Shown here: positions 48,231-56,025 of the stretch, one piece after another
Layout of the letters: each line of letters starts with the position of its first letter
How positions within the stretch are numbered: the stretch's first letter is position 1
From: Campylobacter massiliensis
GTDB taxonomy: Bacteria; Campylobacterota; Campylobacteria; Campylobacterales; Campylobacteraceae
NCBI RefSeq assembly: GCF_014253065.1
Contig: NZ_JACLZK010000001.1
Location: 558,001-622,000, forward strand
Direction: 5' to 3'
DNA length: 64,000 nt
Translations under genes and position numbers: made by a program
The notes under the pieces: generated by a model
What the model was told of the DNA's origin: nothing
What the model saw: the letters and a program-made list of their open reading frames with translations, nothing else
Database searches by the model: none

Positions 48231-48235
48231 ATTTA

Positions 48236-48255
48236 GGGCGGGAGACCGCCCTTTT
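48236..48255 (+). terminator. Intrinsic terminator of fdhF
   Basis: GGGCGG, loop GAGA, CCGCCC, then TTTT, starting 6 bases after the fdhF stop codon. Confidence 0.88.
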
Positions 48256-48295
48256 CTACCTAAATTTATCAATTTTATTTCAAATTTACCTGCAT

Positions 48296-48436
48296 TCAAA
48301 TTTGACGAACTACCGCGTAAAATTTAATAAAATTAAAGAAATATGAGTCAAATTTAACGAACTATCCGTGTAAGATTTAATGAAATTAAAGAAGTGTGAG
48401 TCAAATTTGACGCAGACAAAACGCGTCAAATTTGAT
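48296..48436. repeat. Tandem repeat of about 52 bases between fdhF and fdhB
   Basis: Two imperfect copies (48296-48347 and 48348-48400) share TCAAATTTGACGAACTA-like starts, a central TTTAATAAAATTAAAGAA-like block and end in GAG. A partial third copy begins at 48401. Each unit starts with a TCAAATTT word. No coding role is seen. Confidence 0.75.
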
Positions 48437-48476
48437 GAGATTAATCGCCCCGCCAAAGCGAGCGGAGCGGATAAAT

Positions 48477-49118
48477 TTAGAAGCTGTATTTTAGCCTGTC
48501 GCCCGCGTAATAAGCAAGCTTCCAGGTCGGAGTTTGTTTTAGGTCTTTAAAGCCGTAGCCGCGAGCCTTGACTCTGTCGCCGTAGATCTTCTCTATCATA
48601 GCCGATTCGCCTACTAGCAGCGCCTTTGTAGAACACATTGCCGCACAAACCGGCACCTTTCCTTCGGAAATTCTATCCTGTCCGTACTCTTCACGCTCGG
48701 CTTCGCTATTTGTCGGTAGCGGACCGCCTGCGCACATCGTGCACTTATCCATCGAACCTTTGGCGCCAAACACTCCCTCGCGCGGAAACTGAGGCGCGCC
48801 GAACGGACACGCGTATAGACAGTATCCGCAGCCGATGCAGATATCTTTGTCGTGTAGCACGACGCCGTCGGCTCTGATGTAAAAACAATCGACCGGGCAA
48901 ACCAGCGAGCACGGAGCGTCCTCGCAGTGCATGCAAGCTATCGAGGTTGATATTTCCTTGCCGGGTACGCCCTCGTTTAGCGTGATGACGCGGCGGCGGC
49001 GGATACCAAGAGGCAGCTCGTGAGCCTCGTCGCAAGCCACCGCGCAGCCGTTACAGTCGATACATCTATCGTCGTCGCAGTAAAATTTAAGTCTATTATT
49101 ATCGTTAAATTCGCTCAT
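48477..49118 (-). CDS. fdhB: Formate dehydrogenase iron-sulfur subunit FdhB
   Basis: Electron-transfer subunit of the periplasmic formate dehydrogenase. 213 residues, with four [4Fe-4S] cysteine groups: CIDCNGCAVAC, CMHCEDAPCSLVC, CIGCGYCLYAC and CTMC with late cysteines (VPVCAAMCSTKAL). No signal peptide; it should be exported with FdhA through the Tat system. It follows fdhA by one base. No FdhC cytochrome b gene follows on this strand, unlike in C. jejuni. Confidence 0.93.
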   Translation of the reverse strand: MSEFNDNNRLKFYCDDDRCIDCNGCAVACDEAHELPLGIRRRRVITLNEGVPGKEISTSIACMHCEDAPCSLVCPVDCFYIRADGVVLHDKDICIGCGYCLYACPFGAPQFPREGVFGAKGSMDKCTMCAGGPLPTNSEAEREEYGQDRISEGKVPVCAAMCSTKALLVGESAMIEKIYGDRVKARGYGFKDLKQTPTWKLAYYAGDRLKYSF

Positions 49119-49119
49119 T

Positions 49120-51960
49120 TTACGCCTTTTCTATGCGGCATAGACCGCCTTTTGTTTCTGGAATTTGAGTGACTATATCGTAGCCGTAGTTGGTGACGGT
49201 ATTTGCGCTCTCGCCTACTGCATAAGGCTTCGTGCCGTCAGGGAAATTGCCCGTCATATCGACGCCCTGCATGTGTCCCGCCCAGTGAAACGGCAAGAAA
49301 ATCATATCAGGCTTGACCGACGGTACGATTCTAGCGCGTACCTTGATTTTCGTGCCTTCAGGCGAATGAATCCATACGAAATCCCAGTTTTTAATGCCGT
49401 GTTTAGCCGCAAGCTCAGGGTGGATATCCGCAAACATCTCAGGCGTGATACGCGATAGATACATACTAGCGCGCGTCTCCATGCCCGCGCCGCTAAAGTT
49501 TACGAGACGAGCCGTGACTAGATTTATCGGGAATTCTTTCGAGAAGTCCTTACTTAACTGCAGGCTCTTATATTTCGTAAATACGCGGTAGTGATTCGGC
49601 TTATCCTCAAAGCTCGGATACTTCTGCGCAAGGTCTTGGCGCTGCGAGTGGATAGGTTCTCTGTGCTGCGGTATCTGATCGACGAAGGTCCAAACTACCG
49701 CTCTGGCTCTTGCGTTGCCGTACGGAGCGATGCCCTTTTCCATGCATTTTTCGGCGATTATGTTGCTAGCGTCGGTTGCCCACGTCGCTCCCATTTTTTC
49801 GCGCTCTTCATCTGTTAGCGTGATGCCTAGTATCTTTTCGATGTTATCTTTTTTGATCTCCGGATATCCGCCGCTTTGCGCTCCGCCTACAGGCGCGCTA
49901 CCGTCACCAGCTAGCTGATTTACGCCGTTATGCTCTAAGCCGAAGCGGTTTCTAAAGCCCATGCCACCTTGCATTACCGGCCTATTTATATCGTATAAAT
50001 TTGGGCTGCCCGGGTGTTTTTCCGTCCAGCAAGGCCACGGCAAGCCGTAGTATTCGCCAGCTACCTCGGTGCCCTCTTTGCCCATTAGCGTTTTCTCATC
50101 AAATTTATCCCAGTTAGCCTGATGGCGTTTTAGACGCTCCGGCGTCCAGCCAGTTAGGCCGATGCTTTTTACGATGCTAGCGATCTCGCGAGTAGCAGCC
50201 TCCGGCCACTCGATCTTGCCTTCAGCATCTCTGATCGTGCGAGTTAGCTCGTCGTAAAAGCCTATTCTCTTTGCCAGCTCAAATAAAATTTCGTGATCGG
50301 GCATACTCTCAAACAAAGGCTCTACGACCTGGCTTCTCCACTGGCCGCTACGGTTTGTAGCTACAACCGTGCCGCTACCCTCAAACTGCGTCGCCGCAGG
50401 CAGTAGATATACGTCGTCTTTTTTATTTGTGATAACGCCAGCGTCGTTTACGAAAGGATCAAGTAGCACCAAAAGCTCAAGGCCGTCAAGGCCCTCTTGT
50501 ACTTTTACTTGTTGAGCTGTCGAGGTGATACCGTTGCCGATAACCACAAGTGCTTTTAGGCTATCGCCTGCGTTTTCAATTGGGTCGTTGCCGTTTTTGC
50601 CGTCAAGTACGCCAGCCCACCAGCGAGCTAGGGTAAATCCCGGCTTAAACATCCACTCTGGTTTTACGAAATTTCCTTGTAGCCACTCGTAGTCTACTTT
50701 CCACATTTTAGCGAAATATTTCCACGTAGCTTCGTTTTTAGCGTAGTATCCAGGCAAGCTATCTGGAGCGTTTGCCATGTCGCTAGCGCCTTGAACGTTA
50801 TCGTGACCGCGAAGGATGTTGCAGCCGCCGCCTGATACGCCCATATTTCCTAGTATTAGTTGAAGGATCGGAGCGATACGAGTGTTTGAGCTACCTATGG
50901 TGTGCTGAGTTAGACCCATCGCCCAAACGACCGATCCAGGGCGGTTTTTAGCAAAAACTTCGGTTATCTCTTTTAGCGTCGCAGCCGGCACTCCCGTCAC
51001 GTCTTCAACGACTTCCGGCGTCCATTTTGCGGCCTCTTTGCGGATCTCGTCGATGCCGTACGTACGGTCATCTATAAATTTCTTATCTTCCCAACCGTTT
51101 TCAAATATCAAATTTATCATACCATACATAAAAGGTATGTCCGTGCCTGGGCGAACTTGAGCGAAATAATCAGCCTTTGCAGCAGTTCTAGTGTATCTTG
51201 GATCGACCACGATTAGCTTTGCACCGTTATTTTCCTTCGCTTTTAGAAAATGCCTAAATCCTACCGGGTGGTTTACAGCCGGATTTGCGCCGATTATAAA
51301 GATAGACTTCGCGTTTTGGATATCTCCAAGGTGATTAGTCATAGCTCCATAACCCCACGTATTCGCCACACCGGCGACTGTTGCGCTATGTCAAATTCTA
51401 GCTTGGTGATCTAGGTTGTTCGTCCCAAACATCGCGGAAAATTTGCTGATGTAGTAGCTTTGCTCGTTGCTGTCTTTTGCAGAGCCCAGAAACATCACTT
51501 GCTCCGGGTTTTTCTCGCGATATGCTTTTAGTTTGGCGCCGATCTCGTCAAGCGCGTCTTTGTAGCTGATGCGTTTCCATTTACCGCCGACTTTTTTCAT
51601 CGGATATTTTACGCGGCAATGAGAGCGCACCATATCGATGACGTCGCTGCCCTTACAGCAGTGGCCGCCCGCGCTTACCGGGTGATCTTGGGCTACCTCT
51701 TGGCGTACCCAAACGCCGTTTTCTACCTCGGCTAGCACTCCGCATCCAACGGAGCAAACCGAGCAAACGGTTTTTACGATTTTAGAGTTTGGAAACGGAT
51801 TTGCCATCTCTTCTTTGGTCGCGCTTCTAGTTACGCCGCTAGCAGCCAGTCCGCTCATGCCGCCCGCAACGCCCGCTAGCGCGGCCATTTTTAAAAACGA
51901 TCTTCGCCCGACTGCGTTTGAGTGGGGCATAAGACGTAAATTTGCCTCAGACATATTCAT
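49120..51960 (-). CDS. fdhA: Selenocysteine-containing periplasmic formate dehydrogenase catalytic subunit FdhA
   Basis: 946 residues with a Tat signal (GRRSFLKMAALAGVAGG, about 17-33), so it acts in the periplasm, feeding electrons from formate to the quinone pool. The TGA at 51393-51391 is in frame and read as selenocysteine 190 (HQARI-U-HSATVAGVANTWG); the two open frames are one gene. The N-terminal [4Fe-4S] site is CSVCSVGCGVLAEV with CCKGSD. NILRGHDNVQGASDM and MFLPFHWAGHMQG belong to the cofactor-binding domains. It is preceded by a small Tat protein gene and followed by fdhB. Confidence 0.95.
51363..51393 (-). promoter_or_regulatory. Selenocysteine codon and SECIS hairpin of fdhA
   Basis: On the minus strand TGA (51393-51391) is followed after 13 bases by TCGCC, loop GGTGT, GGCGA (51377-51363). 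The spacing is identical to that in fdhF, and the loop starts with the same GG. Confidence 0.82.
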
Positions 51961-51976
51961 CCTTTCTTAAATTTTA

Positions 51977-52153
51977 TTATTTCGCTTGTTCGTAGTATAG
52001 ATCCCAGTTTTTGCTTCTTTTGTATAGCACTTCGGTCTTTTTGCTTTTACCGTATTTTAGGTTTGACGCCGCTGCCGTCGCCACTCCGGCCGTAGCCGCT
52101 ACCGCGCCGACTAGTCCAGCCTTTTTTAAAAATTCTCGCCTATTTTTTTGCAT
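51977..52153 (-). CDS. Small Tat-signal protein of the fdh operon
   Basis: 58 residues, starting at the ATG complementary to 52153-52151. It begins MQKNRREFLKKAGLVGAVAA, a clear twin-arginine signal, and ends WDLYYEQAK. It overlaps the end of the TorD-like gene by 14 bases and lies 16 bases before fdhA. C. jejuni has a comparable small gene before fdhA. It may travel with FdhA through the Tat system or anchor the complex; this is inferred from position and signal only. Confidence 0.82.
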   Translation of the reverse strand: MQKNRREFLKKAGLVGAVAATAGVATAAASNLKYGKSKKTEVLYKRSKNWDLYYEQAK

Positions 52154-52865
52154 TTTCTTCCTCCATAGCTTTTAGCTTTCTCACTCGGTTTTTTTGTCTT
52201 CTTATGGCTTCGGATCTTGAAACTCCATCCAAAGTCTTTTTGTTTTCGCCGTGATTTATAGGACGCGGTGCGCTTAAAACTACGCGCTCAAACTCTATAA
52301 ATCCTTGCAGAAGCACTGCGACGTCTTTATAAATTTCGCTGCTTTCGTGATTAAAAAGACTCTCTATAAACTCGTCGATGTTTGGGTTTATGATCTCCTT
52401 AAAAAGCTGCTCTTCAAGCTCGCCGTATAGCTCCTGCTCGCTCTCGCGCGCGATAAATTCGCTCATCAGCGCAAACACGAAGCCCACATTATCTTCGTTT
52501 TCTTTAAATTTAGCCTCGTCGCGCCTAAGGTCTGTGCGGGCTAAAATTTTACGCACTTTAGCGCAGGCGTGCCCAACCTCGTAGCCCTCGTCGTAGTACG
52601 ACAGCGAGTTTCTAAGCGGACTTGGCGGAGTGTGGAAAATTTCATCGAATTCATCAGCTAAATTTTGCGGATTTTTCTCGTCGAATTTTGCCTGTATGCG
52701 CATTATCGCGGCGGCCGATTCTTCGTTTAGAGCGTGCGCCGAGGCAAGGCCTAGCATCGCATTTACGCCGCTAAATCTATCGGCGTCTTGGCTAAAAACG
52801 AAAAAACGCGAAAATAGCGAGTAGTAAAGCCCGCGTCCCGCCGCAAATTCGCCCTTGCTAGTCAT
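52140..52865 (-). CDS. TorD/DmsD-family chaperone for formate dehydrogenase
   Basis: 241 residues, all-helical. FAAGRGLYYSLFSRFFV at the start and EFDEIFHTPPSPLRNSLSYYDEG in the middle match the TorD family pattern (E-x-x-x-L-F...P-x-x-S). It is expected to bind the Tat signal of FdhA and help cofactor insertion before export. It is the first gene of the minus-strand fdh operon, and two copies of the Mo/W operator candidate lie upstream. Confidence 0.85.
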   Translation of the reverse strand: MTSKGEFAAGRGLYYSLFSRFFVFSQDADRFSGVNAMLGLASAHALNEESAAAIMRIQAKFDEKNPQNLADEFDEIFHTPPSPLRNSLSYYDEGYEVGHACAKVRKILARTDLRRDEAKFKENEDNVGFVFALMSEFIARESEQELYGELEEQLFKEIINPNIDEFIESLFNHESSEIYKDVAVLLQGFIEFERVVLSAPRPINHGENKKTLDGVSRSEAIRRQKNRVRKLKAMEEENAKK

Positions 52866-52985
52866 CGCCTTCCTTTATCATTTTTGTCTATTTTTTGAGA
52901 TTTTTCTCGATTGTGAAACTATACTACTTTTTGGCTTATTTCTTATACTTAAAAAAAAATAAATTAGAAAAATTAATATACGCTT

Positions 52986-53008
52986 AAATATGCCTTAATT
53001 GCATATTA
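52986..53008 (-). promoter_or_regulatory. Candidate Mo/W operator upstream of the fdhA operon, site 1
   Basis: AAATATGC (52986-52993), CTTAATT, GCATATTA (53001-53008), continuing CTTG. The seven innermost bases of each arm are perfectly inverted, with the 7-base spacing found at the other sites. It lies about 60 bases before a TATAAG-like -10 for the minus-strand operon. Confidence 0.65.
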
Positions 53009-53035
53009 CTTGTAGCGAATTTTAGGGGATAAAAG

Positions 53036-53058
53036 AAATATGAAATTTGCGCATATAT
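53036..53058 (-). promoter_or_regulatory. Candidate Mo/W operator upstream of the fdhA operon, site 2
   Basis: AAATATGA (53036-53043), AATTTGC, GCATATAT (53051-53058), continuing CTCG. One arm base differs from the consensus. It is exactly 50 bases from site 1, close to five helical turns, so two bound dimers would face the same side of the DNA. Confidence 0.5.
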
Positions 53059-53165
53059 CTCGCATTTACGCTTCATTTTGATATTTACTTTTAACTCGGC
53101 TATTTTAACGGGCGTTAAATGAGCCTAAATTTAAAACCGGGGGCGAAATTTGTAAAATTTGAGGC

Positions 53166-54119
53166 TCATTCAAGCCTCAAAAAAGCTCCATCGTCAAATT
53201 TAAAATAAATATTTTCGCCGACGTTAAAATTTTGCGAATTTGGCGCCAGCGTTTTTATCAAAAAGTCGCCGATTTTGATTTTTACCAAAAGCTCTTTGCC
53301 AAGATAGAGCGAAACCGAGTGCAAGATGCCGCCTAAGTAGCCTTCTATCGGCGTTTTGCTTAGCGTTATTTTGCTTGGATTTACGGCGATCTTTACAGCG
53401 TTACGCAAATTTGACGGCAAATTTACGCTCGCGTTTTCGTCAAATTTTAAAACCCCACCCTGCGCGTCGAAAATATTTTTGTACTCAAATTCGCACACGC
53501 GACCCTTGTGCAAAAAGACGTTTTCTTCGGCGACCGCGCTTAGCCATTTGTCGTCGTGGCTAGCGATCACAAAGCCGCAGCCGTATCTTTGCCGCATATA
53601 AAGCACCGCCTTGCCGAAAAGCTTTGACGTGCCCACGTCCACGCTATTTGTCGGCTCGTCGAGTAGATAAAGCCGCGATCTAAGCGCTAAATTTAACGCA
53701 AAGCTAACGCGCTGCGTCTGCCCCGAGCTAAGCTCAAAGTGGCGCTTGTTTAAAAAGCTCTCGTCAAGCCCGACCAAATTTAACGCCTCGCTCGCCCTTT
53801 GCTCAAATTCCGCTAGCACTCCGCGGCTTTTTAAAACGGCTCTAAAATTTTCCCTCACGGAGCGTTTTAAAAGCGCGGGTTCCGGCAACAAAACGCTAAT
53901 GTCGCGCAGTAAATTTAGACTCGGCGCGCTGCTCCCCCACAGCCGCACTTCGCCGCTAGTGGGCTTTTGTAAAAACGACATCACTCGCATCAGCGTGCTT
54001 TTGCCGCTGCCGTTGCTGCCCGTTAGCGCGGTGATTTTGGTGACGTCGATATCAAGGCGCGGGATATTTAAAATCTCGCTCGCACCGTAGTTTAGGCGTA
54101 AATTTCTAACGTTTATCAC
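53166..54119 (-). CDS. tupC: Tungstate ABC transporter ATPase TupC
   Basis: 317 residues. Walker A GSNGSGKST (about 36), signature LSSGQTQR, Walker B LYLLDEPTNS, followed by a C-terminal part (about 240-317, VNPSKITLSKTPIEGYLGGI and LVKIKIGDFLIKTLA) resembling a TOBE domain that could sense the oxyanion. It lies 93 bases after tupB on the minus strand. Specificity for tungstate is inferred from TupA and TupB. Confidence 0.87.
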   Translation of the reverse strand: MINVRNLRLNYGASEILNIPRLDIDVTKITALTGSNGSGKSTLMRVMSFLQKPTSGEVRLWGSSAPSLNLLRDISVLLPEPALLKRSVRENFRAVLKSRGVLAEFEQRASEALNLVGLDESFLNKRHFELSSGQTQRVSFALNLALRSRLYLLDEPTNSVDVGTSKLFGKAVLYMRQRYGCGFVIASHDDKWLSAVAEENVFLHKGRVCEFEYKNIFDAQGGVLKFDENASVNLPSNLRNAVKIAVNPSKITLSKTPIEGYLGGILHSVSLYLGKELLVKIKIGDFLIKTLAPNSQNFNVGENIYFKFDDGAFLRLE

Positions 54120-54212
54120 TGCGCGCCTTTCTCGTTAAATTTGCGCAAAGGCTCAAATTTGACGCGCCTAGCCCACATTTTGCGAGCGTAAAATTTCTAA
54201 ATTTATCAAATT

Positions 54213-54905
54213 TCATTTATCAAGCCTTTTTAGCGCGTGTATCGTCAAATTTACGGCAAACGCGATAAAGATAAGCACCAAAGCCAGCGCTATACCCATC
54301 GCAAACTCGCCCTTATTCGTCTCCAGCGACACCGCGGTCGTGATCGTGCGAGTGAAGTATTTGATATTTCCGCCGATCATCATCGCCACGCCGACCTCGG
54401 CGACGATGCGCCCGTACGCCGTCGCTACGACCACCATCAAAGCGTATCTTAGCTCGTAAAGTACGCATCCGACGAGCCTTGGCGCGCTCAGGCGTAAATT
54501 TAGTATGGTTAGATAGTGCTTTTTGTCCATATTTTCCACGACGCTAGCGCTTAGCGAGACGATGATAGGCAGAGCCAGCACGAACTGGCCGAGCATAACG
54601 GCCTTTAGCGTAAAAAGCAGTCCAAACTCGCCAAGCGGGCCGTTTCGCGTGATAAAGGCATACAAAATAAGCCCGATCGCAACTGTCGGCATCGCAAGCG
54701 CCGTATCGCTAAGCAATCGTAATACTCGCCGTCCGCGAAAATCGTAAAATCCCAGCGTAAATCCGAGCGGAAAACCGACTAAAATCGCAAAAAATATCGA
54801 AACGCTCGAAGTGTAAAGCGTCGCCCTGATCGCCGAATACGTCTCCTCGTCGCCGCTAAAAAGCAGCCTAAAGGCCTCCAAAAATCCGTTTAGTAAAAAA
54901 TCCAA
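54213..54905 (-). CDS. tupB: Tungstate ABC transporter permease TupB
   Basis: 230 residues with about five membrane segments and the permease EAA-like region (VVATAYGRIVAEVGVAMMIGGN). The start is TTG (54905-54903) with AAGGA upstream; no ATG fits the conserved N-terminus. It is divergent from tupA with 75 bases between them. The operator candidate at 54904-54926 covers the start codon and ribosome site. Confidence 0.87.
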   Translation of the reverse strand: MDFLLNGFLEAFRLLFSGDEETYSAIRATLYTSSVSIFFAILVGFPLGFTLGFYDFRGRRVLRLLSDTALAMPTVAIGLILYAFITRNGPLGEFGLLFTLKAVMLGQFVLALPIIVSLSASVVENMDKKHYLTILNLRLSAPRLVGCVLYELRYALMVVVATAYGRIVAEVGVAMMIGGNIKYFTRTITTAVSLETNKGEFAMGIALALVLIFIAFAVNLTIHALKRLDK

Positions 54906-54926
54906 ATATTCTTTCCTTGCATATTT
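54904..54926. promoter_or_regulatory. Candidate Mo/W operator between tupB and tupA
   Basis: AAATATTC (54904-54911), TTTCCTT, GCATATTT (54919-54926), continuing CTTAAG as at the mop site. One left-arm base differs (T for G). It overlaps the tupB ribosome site and lies about 45 bases before the likely tupA transcription start. Confidence 0.55.
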
Positions 54927-54945
54927 CTTAAGTATTAATTTAATG

Positions 54946-54958
54946 TGCTATAATAGCA
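54946..54958. promoter_or_regulatory. tupA -10 box inside a perfect palindrome
   Basis: TGCTA-TAA-TAGCA (54946-54958) contains TATAAT (54949-54954), the likely -10 of tupA, about 27 bases before the start at 54981. The complementary strand also reads a -10-like TTATAG towards tupB. This may be an operator or a shared bidirectional promoter element. Confidence 0.5.
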
Positions 54959-54980
54959 TACTTTTTAAAAAAGGAGAAAA

Positions 54981-55799
54981 ATGAAAAAAGTAATATTAGG
55001 CTCGCTAGTTGCGAGCGTTTTGGCGTTTGCGGGCGATAGCGAACTCATCATGGCAACCACTACCAGCACCGATAATACGGGACTACTAGACGCGATCTAT
55101 CCTGCGTATAAAGCAAAAACCGGCGTCGATATCAAATGGACGGCGGTAGGCACCGGAGCGGCCTTGAAACTCGGCGAAAACTGCGATGCGGACATACTTT
55201 TCGTGCATTCGCCAAAAGTCGAGAAAGAATTCGTAGAAAAGGGCTTTGGCGTCGAGAGAAAAGCCGTAATGTACAATGACTTCGTCGTTATCGCCGATAA
55301 ATCGATCGCCGATAAATTTAAAGGCAAAGACATAAAAGAGAGCTTTGAGCTAATCAAAAAAGAGAATATCAAATTTTTCTCTCGCGGCGATAAATCAGGC
55401 ACCGACAACAAAGAAAAAGGTATCTGGAAAAAAATCGTCGGCGAAGTGCCTGAAAAAGACGGCTGGTACATGCAAACCGGCCAAGGCATGCTAGCTACTA
55501 TCAACGCAGCAGCCGAGCAAAAGGGCGTAACGTTCACCGACCGCGGCACCTACATCAAGTACGAGGACACCAAAAAAGGCGCGCCTGAGATGGTTATCAT
55601 CAACGAGGGCGACAACGACTTAAAGAACTTCTACTCGCTAATCGCGGTAAATCCGAAGCACTGCGCTAAGGCCGACATCGAAAATGCGAATAAATTTATC
55701 GAGTGGGCGACTAGCGAAGAGGGTCAGAAGTTTATCGGCGACTTTAAGCTGCTAGATAAGCCGCTTTTCACGCCTGACGCGAATACTCGCAAGAACTAA
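54981..55799 (+). CDS. tupA: Periplasmic tungstate-binding protein TupA
   Basis: 272 residues with a signal peptide (about 1-18). TTTSTDNTGLLDAIYPAYKA contains the TTTS oxyanion-binding motif of TupA, followed by GTGAALKLGENCDADILFVHSP and SRGDKSGT. TupA proteins bind tungstate very tightly, and in C. jejuni the system supplies tungsten to formate dehydrogenase. The divergent arrangement to tupBC differs from the co-linear tupABC of C. jejuni. AAAGGAG precedes the start. Confidence 0.93.
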   Translation: MKKVILGSLVASVLAFAGDSELIMATTTSTDNTGLLDAIYPAYKAKTGVDIKWTAVGTGAALKLGENCDADILFVHSPKVEKEFVEKGFGVERKAVMYNDFVVIADKSIADKFKGKDIKESFELIKKENIKFFSRGDKSGTDNKEKGIWKKIVGEVPEKDGWYMQTGQGMLATINAAAEQKGVTFTDRGTYIKYEDTKKGAPEMVIINEGDNDLKNFYSLIAVNPKHCAKADIENANKFIEWATSEEGQKFIGDFKLLDKPLFTPDANTRKN

Positions 55800-55851
55800 C
55801 TTTTTTACGCGCAAATTTGGGTCGAATTTAGGGCTTAAATTTGCGTGATTC

Positions 55852-55873
55852 GGGCGCGCTTTGTGCCCTTTTT
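55852..55873 (+). terminator. Terminator of tupA
   Basis: GGGCGC, loop GCTTT, GTGCCC, then TTTTT; a six-pair stem including one G-T pair, about 50 bases after the stop. Confidence 0.7.
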
Positions 55874-56025
55874 CTTTCTTAAATTTACTCTTTTTAGTTT
55901 TTAAATTTAATCAAATTTGACCGCCCAAACCCGTATCTTTACGGCGTAAATTTTCAAATTTGACCGCGTATTTTTGATTTGCTCAAATTTGACCTTTTCG
56001 CAAGCTGAATTTAACCCGCTTAAAT

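Larger units (their letters stand above)
52866..53165. other. 300-base regulatory gap between the fdh operon and tupC
   Basis: No gene was seen. It contains A/T-rich minus-strand promoter sequence (a TATAAG-like -10 at 52947-52942), two copies of the Mo/W operator candidate, and AAATTT words near the tupC stop codon. There is a 13-codon ATG frame at 53040, which is not convincing. Confidence 0.6.

Noticed and set aside
51370-51393. Apparent stop codon splitting fdhA
   Set aside because: Same reasoning: in-frame TGA at the selenocysteine site with a SECIS-like stem 13 bases later.
53036-53082. Short peptide frame ATG AAA TTT GCG ... at 53040
   Set aside because: Only 13 codons, without a ribosome site, and it overlaps an operator candidate.
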